Assembly: GCF_001761545.1 (NCBI RefSeq)
Contig: NZ_CP017326.1
Span: forward strand, 496,001-560,000
Reading direction: 5' to 3'
From: Weissella soli
GTDB lineage: Bacteria; Bacillota; Bacilli; Lactobacillales; Lactobacillaceae
DNA: 64,000 nt
Position numbers and translations under genes: made by a program. Shown here piece after piece: positions 45,311-54,217 of this stretch. Numbering within the stretch: position 1 is the first letter of the stretch; each line of letters begins with the position of its first letter. The notes under the pieces were generated by a model, which saw nothing but the letters and a program-made list of their open reading frames with translations, did no database searches and was not told the origin of the DNA.

Positions 45311-45805
45311 ATGAAATTGGTTTTATTGGGTTTGCTGGTTGGCGTCATTGTGATTTTGATAGTCCGGCGGCTGGTGCGACAAAATGGCAAAAAGGAAACC
45401 GAAAAGCTCATTGTCGCTTCCCAACACCTGGTTAACACGGCGATGCAAGAAGTGTTACCTAAATTTTATGCAAGGCTTGGTGTCTCAAATGCAGATGAAC
45501 GCTTGACGTCGACCTTGGTTGCTAATATTTGGGGCCACAATGTGATGGCATTTGAGTTTCAGATCCCAGTGACGACTAAAGTTGAGCCGACGCAGTTAAA
45601 AATCGAACTTGATCGTGCTTTAGATCACTATGTGGCTGACCACCACTTGGTTTCAGCCTCGACAGATACAGCGATTCATTCGACAGATGTTTGGTTTGAT
45701 CAAGTCAAACCGATTTTACATATTGATGTTGCACACGTTGTCAATGAGCAAACAGCCGCCTATATTCGTGATTTGCGGCGTTTGAATCAGACTTTGCAGC
45801 AGTGA
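45311..45805 (+). CDS. Hypothetical single-span membrane protein
   Basis: A 164-residue protein that I do not recognise. It starts with one membrane segment (about residues 2-18, LVLLGLLVGVIVILIV), then a basic stretch (RRLVRQNGKKETEK) and a soluble domain with mixed helices and strands, predicted to lie inside the cell by the positive-inside rule. It begins one base after the stop of the RNase H-like gene, so both are probably made together. def follows after 68 bases with its own ribosome binding site. Confidence 0.6.
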   Translation: MKLVLLGLLVGVIVILIVRRLVRQNGKKETEKLIVASQHLVNTAMQEVLPKFYARLGVSNADERLTSTLVANIWGHNVMAFEFQIPVTTKVEPTQLKIELDRALDHYVADHHLVSASTDTAIHSTDVWFDQVKPILHIDVAHVVNEQTAAYIRDLRRLNQTLQQ

Positions 45806-45873
45806 AAATAGATTGAAGAAACCCTAAAAAACAGGCATAATAATTTAAGAAACTTTTGAAGGAGTACCCCAAG

Positions 45874-46467
45874 ATGTATTTAATGAAAGACATCGTACGA
45901 GACGGTGACCCCGTTTTGCGTACATATGCAGCCAAAGTTGAATTTCCTTTGACTGAAGAAGATCAACAGGCGATGAAGAGTATGATGGAATATCTGGTTG
46001 TCAGCCAAGATGAAGATGAGAACGAAAAGTACGGTTTGCGTCCAGGGGTCGGTTTGGCCGCACCACAGGTTGGGATTGCTAAGATGTACTCAGCGATCTT
46101 GATTCCAAATGAAGACTTGGAAGAGCTCGAAAACCGGGACGATTTGCCAGAAGATGAACTTTACGCCTTTAAAGGTGTCATCATCAACCCAGTGATTACC
46201 CGACAATCAGTCAAGCATGCCGCCCTGACGATGGGTGAGGGGTGCTTGTCAGTTGATGAAGATTTACCTGGTTATGTGCCACGAGCAAATCGAATCACGG
46301 TTAAGTACCAAGATGAAACTGGTGCGACCCAGGAAATTAAGTTAGAGGGTTACCCAGCAATCGTTTTCCAACACGAAATCGACCACTTACATGGCACGTT
46401 GTACTATGATCACATTAATAAACAAGATCCATGGGACACCATCGACAACACGAAATACATTGGGTAA
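45874..46467 (+). CDS. def: Peptide deformylase
   Basis: Metal enzyme that removes the formyl group from N-terminal methionine. The 197-residue size and an insertion between the first motifs are typical of the type II enzyme of Gram-positives. All three motifs are present: GVGLAAPQVG (about 58-67), EGCLSV (about 123-128, metal Cys) and QHEIDHLHG (about 166-174, two metal His and catalytic Glu). GAAGGAG lies 10 bases before the ATG at 45874. The next gene starts 4 bases after the stop. Confidence 0.96.
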   Translation: MYLMKDIVRDGDPVLRTYAAKVEFPLTEEDQQAMKSMMEYLVVSQDEDENEKYGLRPGVGLAAPQVGIAKMYSAILIPNEDLEELENRDDLPEDELYAFKGVIINPVITRQSVKHAALTMGEGCLSVDEDLPGYVPRANRITVKYQDETGATQEIKLEGYPAIVFQHEIDHLHGTLYYDHINKQDPWDTIDNTKYIG

Positions 46468-46471
46468 GCGC

Positions 46472-46756
46472 ATGGCTGGTGATAAAAATTTTAAATACCC
46501 GATGTTAGATGGCTGGTCAACGCAAGACATTATCACCGTGAGTAACTTATACACGGCAGTTGCCAACGCGTACGAGGGCGGTGTGAACCGTGACGAACTA
46601 TTACTGGCCTATGATCAGTTCAAGCAAGTCGTTCCTAGTAAAGCAGAAGAAAAGCAATTAGATCGCGCGTTTTGTAGCGAATCAAGCTATAGTATCTATC
46701 GCACAATCACTACGGCGCGCAATGCGCAAACGAAGCGCGTAATCATGGAGGGTTAG
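46472..46756 (+). CDS. UPF0223 family protein
   Basis: A 94-residue helical protein of the uncharacterised UPF0223 family (YktA in Bacillus), recognised by WSTQDIITVSNLYTAVANAYE and the basic YRTITTAR near the end. No enzymatic motif is visible. The ATG at 46472 follows a weak GGGTAAG site close to the def stop codon. It lies directly before the inositol-phosphatase-like gene, the same order as yktA and yktC in Bacillus. Confidence 0.82.
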   Translation: MAGDKNFKYPMLDGWSTQDIITVSNLYTAVANAYEGGVNRDELLLAYDQFKQVVPSKAEEKQLDRAFCSESSYSIYRTITTARNAQTKRVIMEG

Positions 46757-46758
46757 CC

Positions 46759-47538
46759 ATGAACACAGTGCAGTTAACAAAACTAGATAAGACGGTCAGT
46801 GGTTGGATGCATGACATGCAAACACATGTGATGAAGCGACTTACCCAAAAGATGACGATCGAAACAAAATCGAATCATCGTGATCTCGTGACCAATGTTG
46901 ATCGGGAAACAGAACAATTCTATGTTGAAGCGATTCGCACCTTTGACCCGCAAGCCAAAATTCTTGGCGAAGAAGGGCTTGGCGATCGCGTGACTGATAT
47001 GGATGGTCATGTTTGGTTTGTGGACCCAATCGATGGCACCATGAATTTTGTGAAGCAACATGCTGAATTCGCATCTATGCTGGCATACTATGAAGATGGC
47101 CAGCCAGTGATGGCCTGGATTATGGATGTCGCTAATAATCAAATTGTGCATGGTGGCCCGGAGTACGGTGTGTTTTTAGATGAACAACGCTTAGAAAAGC
47201 CTAATTTGGAAAGTCTGGCGGATGGATTGATTGTTTTATCAGGCGCACGTTTGTTGTATGAACAGTATGGTTTCCCAGAAATCGCCAAGGCCGCTTTGGG
47301 CTATCGTGTCTATGGATCAGCAGGGATTTCATACTTACGATTATTAACCGGTCGGGCGGTTGGATATATTAGTTACATGAAGCCGTGGGATTTCGCCGCG
47401 GGCGTTTTATTAAGTCAGGCACTTGGATTGACCAACGGAACGATTGACGGTAGTACGCTAAATGTGCTACAATCAGGGGTAGTTCTGACAGCAAATGAAA
47501 AAGCCTTTGATGATATCATTCAGATTCAACAGAAATGA
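46759..47538 (+). CDS. Inositol monophosphatase family protein (SuhB/YktC-like)
   Basis: Mg-dependent phosphatase of 259 residues. It has the metal-site motifs LGEEGLGD near residue 74, DPIDGTMNFV (about 93-102) and, near the C-terminus, KPWDFAAGVLLSQALG with the third acidic site. Family substrates are inositol-1-phosphate and several sugar or nucleotide phosphates such as pAp; the physiological one here is not known. It starts 2 bases after the UPF0223 gene with ATGGAGGG as ribosome binding site. A terminator follows. Confidence 0.88.
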   Translation: MNTVQLTKLDKTVSGWMHDMQTHVMKRLTQKMTIETKSNHRDLVTNVDRETEQFYVEAIRTFDPQAKILGEEGLGDRVTDMDGHVWFVDPIDGTMNFVKQHAEFASMLAYYEDGQPVMAWIMDVANNQIVHGGPEYGVFLDEQRLEKPNLESLADGLIVLSGARLLYEQYGFPEIAKAALGYRVYGSAGISYLRLLTGRAVGYISYMKPWDFAAGVLLSQALGLTNGTIDGSTLNVLQSGVVLTANEKAFDDIIQIQQK

Positions 47539-47552
47539 TAGGTCTGGCAATG

Positions 47553-47579
47553 ACGGGTCGTGCATTCGGCTCGTTTTTC
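47553..47579 (+). terminator. Terminator after the SuhB-like gene
   Basis: ACGGGTCG (47553-47560) pairs with CGGCTCGT (47567-47574) using two G-U pairs, followed by five T. Confidence 0.75.
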
Positions 47580-47608
47580 TAAGTTGTTATTAAACATTGT
47601 TAATTAGT

Positions 47609-47620
47609 GACGTATACGTC
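47609..47620 (+). other. 12-bp palindrome before the typA ribosome binding site
   Basis: GACGTATACGTC is a perfect palindrome that ends 1 base before AAGGAG of typA. It shares the core GTATAC with the palindrome before hup. Confidence 0.6.
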
Positions 47621-47636
47621 GAAGGAGAAAAGAATT

Positions 47637-49475
47637 TTGGCTACTCGCGAAAACATTCGTAACATCGCAATCATTGCCCACGTCGACCACGGTAAGACAA
47701 CTTTGGTTAATGAGTTGTTGAAGCAATCAGATACGTTGGACTCTCGTACGGAGATTGATGACCGTGCCATGGACACCAACGATATTGAAAAGGAACGTGG
47801 TATCACGGTTCTTTCAAAGAACACAGCCGTTCGACTTGGCGACAAGCAAATCAACATCTTGGACACACCAGGTCACGCGGACTTCGGTGGAGAAGTTGAA
47901 CGTATCATGGGTATGGTTGACGGTGTTTTGCTTGTTGTTGATGCCTTTGAAGGTACAATGCCACAAACACGTTTCGTTTTGAAGAAGGCTTTCGAACAAA
48001 ACTTGACACCAATCGTTGTGGTTAACAAGATTGACCGTCCAGGTGCTCGTCCTGAAGAAGTTGTTGATGAAGTGATGAACTTGTTCATCGAATTGGGTTC
48101 AGACGACATTGACTTCCCAGTGGTCTTTGCTTCAGCTATGAACGGAACATCATCATTGGATCCAGCTCTTGAAACTCAAGAGCACACGATGGACCCAATC
48201 TTCAAGTTGGTCTTCGAGCACATCCCAGCGCCAGTTGATAACTCAGATGAACCACTACAATTCCAAGTGGCTATGTTGGACTATAACGACTTCGTTGGTC
48301 GTATTGGTATTGGCCGTGTGAAGCGTGGAAAGATCAAGGTTGGTGACAACGTTGAATTGATGAAGCTTGATGGATCAACTAAGACATTCCGTGTTACTAA
48401 GTTATTTGGTTTCATTGGGTTGGATCGTGTCGAAATTGAAGAAGCCTTGGCCGGTGACTTGATTGCTTTGGCCGGTATGGATGATATCAACGTTGGTGAA
48501 ACTGTGGCTGACGCTTCTCACCCAGAAGCTTTGCCAATCTTGCACATCGACGAACCTACTTTGCAAATGACTTTCCGTCAAAATGACTCACCATTCGCTG
48601 GTCGTGAAGGTAAGTTTGTGACTGCTCGTCAAATTCAAGATCGTTTGGAACGTGCCTTGGAAACTGACGTGTCATTGCGTGTTGAAGACACTGGTATTGC
48701 CGGTGCTTGGTTAGTTTCAGGTCGTGGTGAATTGCACTTGTCAATCTTGATTGAAACAATGCGTCGTGAAGGCTTCGAATTGCAAGCTTCACGTCCAGAA
48801 GTTATCTATCGTGATATTGATGGGGTGACTTCAGAACCATTTGAATCAGTTCAAATTGACACACCAGACGAATGGGCTTCAGGGGTCATTGACGCCTTGA
48901 ACCAACGTAAGGGTGAAATGCAAAACATGGAATCTGTTGGTAATGGTCAAACTCGTTTGACTTACATGGCACCTTCACGTGGTTTGATTGGGTTTGCTAC
49001 TGAATTCATGACTTTGACTCGTGGATATGGTATCTACAACCACACGTATTCAGAGTACCGTCCAGTGATTAAGAACTGGCAACCAGGACGTCGTAATGGA
49101 GCTTTGGTTTCAATTACGCAAGGTTCAACGACTAACTACGCCATCATGGGTGTTGAAGATCGTGGTCAAATGTTCGTTGGTGCCGGTGTGGACGTCTACG
49201 AAGGTATGATCGTTGGTATGAACTCACGTGACAATGACATCTCAGTTAACGTTACTAAGCCAAAGCCACAATCAAACGTGCGTTCATCAAACAAGGACCA
49301 AACTGCAAGCATCAAGACACCACGTATCATGGATCTTGAAGCTTCAATGGAATTCTTGAATGAAGACGAATATGTTGAAGTTACACCTGAAAGCGTTCGT
49401 ATTCGTAAGCAAATTTTGAATACATCAGAACGTGAGAAGGCTTCTAAGCGTAAGAAGATGGCTTCTCAAGGTTAA
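47637..49475 (+). CDS. typA: Ribosome-associated GTPase TypA/BipA
   Basis: Translational GTPase with a role in ribosome assembly and stress growth. The 612 residues have the G domain ([15 protein letters not shown] about 14-28, [24 protein letters not shown]), an EF-G-like domain II, domains III and V, and the BipA-specific C-terminal domain (about 480-612, with [20 protein letters not shown] near 554). The start is TTG at 47637 with AAGGAG 10 bases upstream; no ATG fits. Codon use is that of a highly expressed gene. Confidence 0.96.
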   Translation: MATRENIRNIAIIAHVDHGKTTLVNELLKQSDTLDSRTEIDDRAMDTNDIEKERGITVLSKNTAVRLGDKQINILDTPGHADFGGEVERIMGMVDGVLLVVDAFEGTMPQTRFVLKKAFEQNLTPIVVVNKIDRPGARPEEVVDEVMNLFIELGSDDIDFPVVFASAMNGTSSLDPALETQEHTMDPIFKLVFEHIPAPVDNSDEPLQFQVAMLDYNDFVGRIGIGRVKRGKIKVGDNVELMKLDGSTKTFRVTKLFGFIGLDRVEIEEALAGDLIALAGMDDINVGETVADASHPEALPILHIDEPTLQMTFRQNDSPFAGREGKFVTARQIQDRLERALETDVSLRVEDTGIAGAWLVSGRGELHLSILIETMRREGFELQASRPEVIYRDIDGVTSEPFESVQIDTPDEWASGVIDALNQRKGEMQNMESVGNGQTRLTYMAPSRGLIGFATEFMTLTRGYGIYNHTYSEYRPVIKNWQPGRRNGALVSITQGSTTNYAIMGVEDRGQMFVGAGVDVYEGMIVGMNSRDNDISVNVTKPKPQSNVRSSNKDQTASIKTPRIMDLEASMEFLNEDEYVEVTPESVRIRKQILNTSEREKASKRKKMASQG

Positions 49476-49510
49476 TTTTCAAAGTGAATTAGTATTCTTA
49501 TGAAAAATTT

Positions 49511-49544
49511 AAAGGTCAGCAGGCATTCGCGTGTTGGCTTTTTT
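49511..49544 (+). terminator. Terminator after typA
   Basis: AAAGGTCAGCA (49511-49521) pairs with TGTTGGCTTTT (49532-49542) with three G-U pairs, then a T-run. Confidence 0.8.
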
Positions 49545-49602
49545 ATTATGCTAAAATTGGAGTAATTGTATTCAAAAATAAGACATAATGAGGGGGCTGA
49601 TG

Positions 49603-50892
49603 ATGCAAGTTCCAAATGAACAATCAAAGCCAAAAAAGCACCGTGGCCAACGGTTTTTTCGGGGATTGGATTTACCGTTAATTACTATGATCCTAGCGAT
49701 GTATGGTATTGGTATGGTTGCAGTAGCCAACGCAACCCCAATTACTGACGATCCAACCGGAACGCTCTTTAAACAAATGGGGTTTGATATAGTGGCCCTT
49801 GCAATCTTAGTGGCGATCTATCGGCTACCTATCAATTTTCGATCACGCGGTGAGACCTTTGGTTGGGCAGGGATTGGCATTTCCTTGTTTTTATTCTTTA
49901 TCGCGATGTTTCAACCAGCAATCAATGGGGCTAAAGGGTGGATCCGGTTAACTGGAGTAAGTATTCAGCCAGTAGAATTTTTTAAAGTGGCGCTAGTCTT
50001 GTTATTTTCGAGTTATTTCAGTAGTGAGCGTTCATTTTACAAGCAGCCACCTGTTTATTCAGCTGAGGTGCAGGGTATCGTGCCTAAGCTCCGACGATTT
50101 ATCCACGATCCAAAGTTCATGTTACGAGATCTACTCCAGTTCGTCACGCATGTCAGAAAGGGGCCCCTTTTGGCCTTTTTCATAGGGGAAGGTTTCTTGT
50201 TTTTGTTTCCAGACATGGGTGGTATCTTAGTCACCACTGGTATTCTTGCGATTATTGCTTTAAGTTCAGGTATTTTTAGGAATCATTTGGTCAAGGTAGT
50301 TGCTATCATTGCGTTAATTGCAACTGGCTATTATTGGATATTGCCAAATTTCACCCATCTGGTCACCTCTTGGATGCAGCCGTACCAAGCTAATCGTTTG
50401 ACCGCGTTTCTAGACCCCTGGGCTTCTGCTGATTCGAGCGGGACACAAATCATTAATTCATACTATGCGATGAGTAATGGTGGTTGGTTTGGCCGTGGGT
50501 TGGGTGACAGTTTACAAAAAAATGGTTCCTTGCCGGAAGCTAACACGGACTTTATCATGGCCATTGTCGGTGAAGAAGTCGGTGTCATCGGCGTATTTGT
50601 GATATTAGCCATCTTATTGTATATTGTTTTCCGGATTATCTACTGGTCTTTCCAGACCAAAAATATGAATTTCCGACTCCTCCTAATTGGCGTTGCCGCA
50701 TATCTTATGTTGCAAATCATCATCAATTTAGGTGGTGTGACGGGCACTTTGCCGATTACAGGAATTACATTTCCTTTTATATCAGCTGGTGGCTCATCAG
50801 CGGTATCGTTAGGCATGGCGATGGGTGTCGTGCTGAGTGTTATCCGCCGTATTAAGGAAGACAACCAAGAAAAAAATGAAGGTAAAGAGTGA
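49603..50892 (+). CDS. ftsW: SEDS family glycosyltransferase FtsW
   Basis: Membrane peptidoglycan polymerase that works with a PBP at the septum. The 429-residue protein has about ten membrane segments; the large extracellular loop holds the region GGWFGRGLGDSLQKNGSLPE near residue 296, and the C-terminal GITFPFISAGGSSAVSLG is the SEDS signature. It has a cytoplasmic insertion near residues 145-190 rich in basic residues. I start at 49603 because AGGGGG sits just before it; the in-frame ATG at 49588 is upstream of that site. FtsW rather than RodA is preferred from its place after typA and before ylbG, as in Bacillus. Confidence 0.9.
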   Translation: MQVPNEQSKPKKHRGQRFFRGLDLPLITMILAMYGIGMVAVANATPITDDPTGTLFKQMGFDIVALAILVAIYRLPINFRSRGETFGWAGIGISLFLFFIAMFQPAINGAKGWIRLTGVSIQPVEFFKVALVLLFSSYFSSERSFYKQPPVYSAEVQGIVPKLRRFIHDPKFMLRDLLQFVTHVRKGPLLAFFIGEGFLFLFPDMGGILVTTGILAIIALSSGIFRNHLVKVVAIIALIATGYYWILPNFTHLVTSWMQPYQANRLTAFLDPWASADSSGTQIINSYYAMSNGGWFGRGLGDSLQKNGSLPEANTDFIMAIVGEEVGVIGVFVILAILLYIVFRIIYWSFQTKNMNFRLLLIGVAAYLMLQIIINLGGVTGTLPITGITFPFISAGGSSAVSLGMAMGVVLSVIRRIKEDNQEKNEGKE

Positions 50893-51206
50893 TGAGTTTT
50901 GAAATAACACCACGGCGGGCGTTAATTGTGCATTTGCATAACACGCGTCAAGCACGCCAATTACGACGTTTTGGGATTGTAAAATACATTTCGGACGCTG
51001 CAAAATACGCCATCATTTATATGAATGATGATGAAATTGAACAAAAAGCAAAGTTGATTGATCGGCTGGGCTTTGTCGCATCGGTAGAAATTTCTAATTG
51101 GCCAGAAGTTGATACAACGGTTGGTAGTGATAATGAAAATATCGAATTTGCGATTGATGATGAAGATTTAGCAGACGAAAATCCAATTACGGATGAAGAA
51201 TTATAG
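50892..51206 (+). CDS. YlbG family protein (DUF2129/UPF0298)
   Basis: A 104-residue protein of unknown function. The family core is residues 1-70: RALIVHLHNTRQARQLRRFG, then IVKYISDAAKYAIIYMN and LGFVASVE. The last 35 residues form a strongly acidic tail (D and E) that seems longer than in Bacillus YlbG. It starts at an ATG overlapping the ftsW stop (TGATG). The order ylbG-rsmD-coaD-ylbL matches Bacillus. Confidence 0.85.
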   Translation: MSFEITPRRALIVHLHNTRQARQLRRFGIVKYISDAAKYAIIYMNDDEIEQKAKLIDRLGFVASVEISNWPEVDTTVGSDNENIEFAIDDEDLADENPITDEEL

Positions 51207-51215
51207 AGGTATAAC

Positions 51216-51773
51216 ATGCGCATTGTAAGTGGAGAATTTGGTGGGCGGCCATTAAAAGCAGTGCCAGGCGACGCTACCCGACCAACAACCGATAAGGTCA
51301 AGGAAGCTATTTTTAGCATGATTGGTCCTTATTTTGAAGGGGGGACCTCACTGGATTTATATGCAGGATCAGGTGGCCTGAGTATCGAAGGGGTGTCACG
51401 TGGCATTTCGGAAGCGGTTTTAGTGGATCGACAGTTTGCGGCCATTAAAACGATTAATGAAAATATTACCATCACCAAAGCCCCTGAACGCTTTAAAGTC
51501 ATCAAGTCCACTGCGGACGCAGCCATCCAACGCTTAATTGGTCATGCACCATTTGATATTTTATACTTTGATCCACCATATGCTAAACAAACGATCTTGG
51601 CAGACTTGGAAACTTTGTTGCAGCATCATCTGATTGCACCGGCGGCCTTAATTGTGGCTGAAACAGATCAAGCAGCTAATTTACCAGATGAACTGACCGG
51701 CTTTTCCTTGTTAAAGCGTAAGGACTACGGTATAACAGTTGTAACCATTTATCAGTATGAGGGGGAAGCGTAA
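51216..51773 (+). CDS. rsmD: 16S rRNA (guanine-N2) methyltransferase RsmD
   Basis: SAM-dependent methyltransferase that modifies G966 (E. coli number) in 16S rRNA. The 185 residues contain MRIVSGEFGGRPL at the start, KVKEAIFSMIG, the SAM loop LDLYAGSGGLSIEGVSRG (about 46-63) and the catalytic YFDPPYAK (about 117-124). It overlaps coaD by one base, a pairing found in many bacteria. TAGAGG is the ribosome binding site. Confidence 0.94.
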   Translation: MRIVSGEFGGRPLKAVPGDATRPTTDKVKEAIFSMIGPYFEGGTSLDLYAGSGGLSIEGVSRGISEAVLVDRQFAAIKTINENITITKAPERFKVIKSTADAAIQRLIGHAPFDILYFDPPYAKQTILADLETLLQHHLIAPAALIVAETDQAANLPDELTGFSLLKRKDYGITVVTIYQYEGEA

Positions 51774-52258
51774 TGCGGCGAGTTTTGTTTCCAGGAAGTT
51801 TTGATCCATTTACAAATGGCCATTTGGACGTCGTCAAACGTGCAGCAGACATGTTTGATGAAGTCGTTGTGGCTGTTGGTACCAATATGTCAAAAAAGTA
51901 CCTGTTCAATGGTGCCGAGAAGATTGCACTGATTGAAGCGTCTGTCGCTGAAGCGGCGTTGAGCAATGTGAAAGTCATGACCCTGGATGGGCTCACGATT
52001 AACTTCGCGCAAAAGATTGGGGCCGTCGCGATGGTGCGCGGCCTCCGTAATGAGGCGGATTATCTTTATGAACGAGATATTGCCGAAATGAATGAACGGC
52101 TTGGTGGGGTGGAAACTGTCTTCTTGATGGCTAAACCTGAGAATCAAAATATTTCTAGTTCGATTCTGAAAGAAGTGGCCTATTTTGGCGCTGATGTTTC
52201 TGCATTGGTCCCAGGACCGGTATATACCGCCCTGAAAGAAAAATTCGAAAAGAAGTAA
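51773..52258 (+). CDS. coaD: Phosphopantetheine adenylyltransferase
   Basis: Fourth step of coenzyme A synthesis: 4'-phosphopantetheine plus ATP to dephospho-CoA. The 161 residues carry the nucleotidyltransferase motif FPGSFDPFTNGHLDVVKRA (about 5-23, with the TxGH-like NGH), the conserved VAVGTNMSKKYLF and MVRGLRNEADYLYE (about 86-99), and SSSILKEVA with the second ATP contact near 128. The ATG overlaps the stop of rsmD. Confidence 0.96.
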   Translation: MRRVLFPGSFDPFTNGHLDVVKRAADMFDEVVVAVGTNMSKKYLFNGAEKIALIEASVAEAALSNVKVMTLDGLTINFAQKIGAVAMVRGLRNEADYLYERDIAEMNERLGGVETVFLMAKPENQNISSSILKEVAYFGADVSALVPGPVYTALKEKFEKK

Positions 52259-52264
52259 TGCTAT

Positions 52265-53332
52265 ATGAAAAAAATAAAAATAGCGAAAGCAAAGCGCGTC
52301 AAAATTTACAAATGGTCCGCGATTGTCTTAGGAATTGCGGCAGTCTTAGCACTGATTTTGCCGCTACCACTGTATGCTGAATCACCAGGTGAGGCATTGG
52401 GGTTGCAAAACTTTATTAAAGTAGAGAAGAAAAAGCCCAAAATTGATGGTGAATTCATGATTACAGCCGTCTATCTGCAACAAGTTAACGGTATTGGGGC
52501 AATTATTGGTTGGTTGGATCCAAAAGTTGATATCGAAACATCCTATCAAGTCAACGGTGATGGTACATCAGAGGATAATTACAAGATTAATCAAGTCTAC
52601 ATGGCAACGGCCCTAAATGAGGCTAAGGCGGTGGCTTACAAGGCTGCTGGGATTACCTTTGTCCGCAAATTTAATGGCATCTATGTCATGGCCATCCAAC
52701 AGGACTCAAACTTTAAGAAGTATTTGCATGTAGGTGACACGATCACTAAAATCGATGGCAAATCTTTGGAGAGCACGGTGGCTATCCAGAAATATATTCG
52801 TTCACGTAAAATTGGGCACGCATTGAGTGTGACATACAAACATAATGGTAAGACCAAGACCGTGACCGCAAAAACGGTAAAAATTCAGGGCACTAAGAAG
52901 ACGCCGGGGATTGGTATTGCGTTAACCGATAATGTGACGATGAAATCTGATACCAAGGTTTCCGCAAATATGGGTGATATCGGCGGTCCATCTGGTGGCT
53001 TAATGTTTTCTTTGGAGATTTATGATGCCTTGTCACCAGTCAATTTGGCGAATGGGCGTAAGATTGCAGGAACTGGTACGATTGATAAAGATGGGAATGT
53101 TGGTGAAATTGGTGGCATCGATAAAAAGGTCATTGTGGCCGGTCAAGAGGGTGCGAAAATTTTCTTCGCGCCTTATGTCAAGCCAACAAAAGCGATCTTG
53201 AAATATGAAGATAATCATATGACGAACTATCAATCAGCTAAGCAGGCTGCAAAAAAATATGCACCAAACATGAAAATTGTACCGGTCAAAAATTTCAAAG
53301 AAGCGGTTAAGTATCTAGAAACGCATCAATAA
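52265..53332 (+). CDS. Membrane-anchored PDZ/Lon-like protease (YlbL/SepM family)
   Basis: A 355-residue protease facing the outside. It has one N-terminal membrane segment (about 15-36), a PDZ domain (about 125-200; HVGDTITKIDGKSLEST) and a C-terminal S16 domain with catalytic Ser in GGPSGGLMF (about 240-248) and Lys in GGIDKKVIVAG (about 282-292). Streptococcal SepM trims a competence peptide, and Bacillus YlbL acts in DNA-damage recovery; which role applies here is open. It starts 6 bases after coaD and ends at a strong terminator. Confidence 0.9.
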   Translation: MKKIKIAKAKRVKIYKWSAIVLGIAAVLALILPLPLYAESPGEALGLQNFIKVEKKKPKIDGEFMITAVYLQQVNGIGAIIGWLDPKVDIETSYQVNGDGTSEDNYKINQVYMATALNEAKAVAYKAAGITFVRKFNGIYVMAIQQDSNFKKYLHVGDTITKIDGKSLESTVAIQKYIRSRKIGHALSVTYKHNGKTKTVTAKTVKIQGTKKTPGIGIALTDNVTMKSDTKVSANMGDIGGPSGGLMFSLEIYDALSPVNLANGRKIAGTGTIDKDGNVGEIGGIDKKVIVAGQEGAKIFFAPYVKPTKAILKYEDNHMTNYQSAKQAAKKYAPNMKIVPVKNFKEAVKYLETHQ

Positions 53333-53338
53333 ACGGAT

Positions 53339-53371
53339 AAAGTAACTTGGTCCAAGTTACTTTATTTTTTT
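53339..53371 (+). terminator. Terminator after the ylbL-like gene
   Basis: AAAGTAACTT (53339-53348) and AAGTTACTTT (53354-53363) form a perfect stem with GGTCC in the loop, then a T-run to 53371. Confidence 0.92.
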
Positions 53372-53432
53372 ATTTCCAACTAAAATTATGTTTGTAAAAA
53401 CTTTTCAGATATTTTTTTATTTTAAAATGATT

Positions 53433-53461
53433 TTGATAAAGTGGTATAGCTGTGTTATAGT
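53433..53461 (+). promoter_or_regulatory. Promoter upstream of the nucleotidase-fba genes
   Basis: TTGATA (53433-53438) and TATAGT (53456-53461) with a 17-base spacer; start near 53468. A second -10-like TATAAT at 53583-53588 lies nearer the gene but lacks a clear -35 box. Confidence 0.65.
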
Positions 53462-53478
53462 GATATACAATTCATCTA

Positions 53479-53492
53479 GGAAAACGTTTTCA
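53479..53492 (+). promoter_or_regulatory. Putative cre site (CcpA operator)
   Basis: GGAAAACGTTTTCA matches the catabolite-responsive element pattern TGNAANCGNWNNCA at all but the first position and contains a perfect 12-bp palindrome. It lies about 12 bases after the predicted transcription start, where CcpA would block transcription. Confidence 0.6.
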
Positions 53493-53610
53493 TAAATATG
53501 AATCACAGGTTGTCCCGTTTTTATGCGATTTGTATAATCATTAAGGGACAGAAATATTGTGAAAATGTGGTTTGATGAATAGTATAATGAAATTGGTATA
53601 GGTAGTACAA

Positions 53611-54216
53611 ATGCATAAACCAAAACTATTTCTCGATATGGATAACACATTGGTTGATACCTTGACAGTGTTAAATGCTAACGTGGCACATGTTGATGAA
53701 TTCGGGGTTGCCAAGCCAGATCAAATCCCACACATCTTCCGAAATTTGCCACCCTACCCAGGTGCTATCGCTGGTATTCAGGCGTTAGCGCAGGATTGGG
53801 AACTGTATATTTTATCAACTGCACCATGGCACAATGAAAGTTCATGGTCGGATAAAATTGCCTGGCTAAATCACTATTTCGGTAATGATGTCGATTCACC
53901 ATTTTATAAGCGGGTGATCATGACTCATGAAAAAGGGTTTGCCCGGGTGAATGGCGGGATCTTGTTGGACGATCGACCATACCATGGCGCTGCCGAATGG
54001 GATGATGAGGCGCATGGGTCAATCTGGATGCAATATGGGCATGACGAGCGGTTAACATGGGACAAAGAGTTGGTTCCTTTTTTGCATGCAGTGGCTCGGA
54101 CCTTTGCGAACGATGGTGGCACCGAACGCGAGGCGCTCCTGAAGGCTAATGGCACGTTTAACTACGATTTATATGGTGCTCAAGATAGTTTTAAACAGGA
54201 AAATTGGGAGAAGTAG
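53611..54216 (+). CDS. 5' nucleotidase, NT5C-type HAD hydrolase
   Basis: A 201-residue phosphatase of the 5'(3')-deoxyribonucleotidase family. The nucleophile motif is FLDMDNTLVDT (about 7-17), motif II is ILSTAPWHNESSW (about 69-81), and the late acidic motif is LLDDRPYHG (about 118-126). It probably dephosphorylates deoxyribonucleotides; the exact substrate is not shown by sequence. GGTAG lies before the ATG. fba begins 1 base after its stop, so the pair forms one transcription unit under the promoter and cre-like site upstream. Confidence 0.8.
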   Translation: MHKPKLFLDMDNTLVDTLTVLNANVAHVDEFGVAKPDQIPHIFRNLPPYPGAIAGIQALAQDWELYILSTAPWHNESSWSDKIAWLNHYFGNDVDSPFYKRVIMTHEKGFARVNGGILLDDRPYHGAAEWDDEAHGSIWMQYGHDERLTWDKELVPFLHAVARTFANDGGTEREALLKANGTFNYDLYGAQDSFKQENWEK

Positions 54217-54217
54217 G

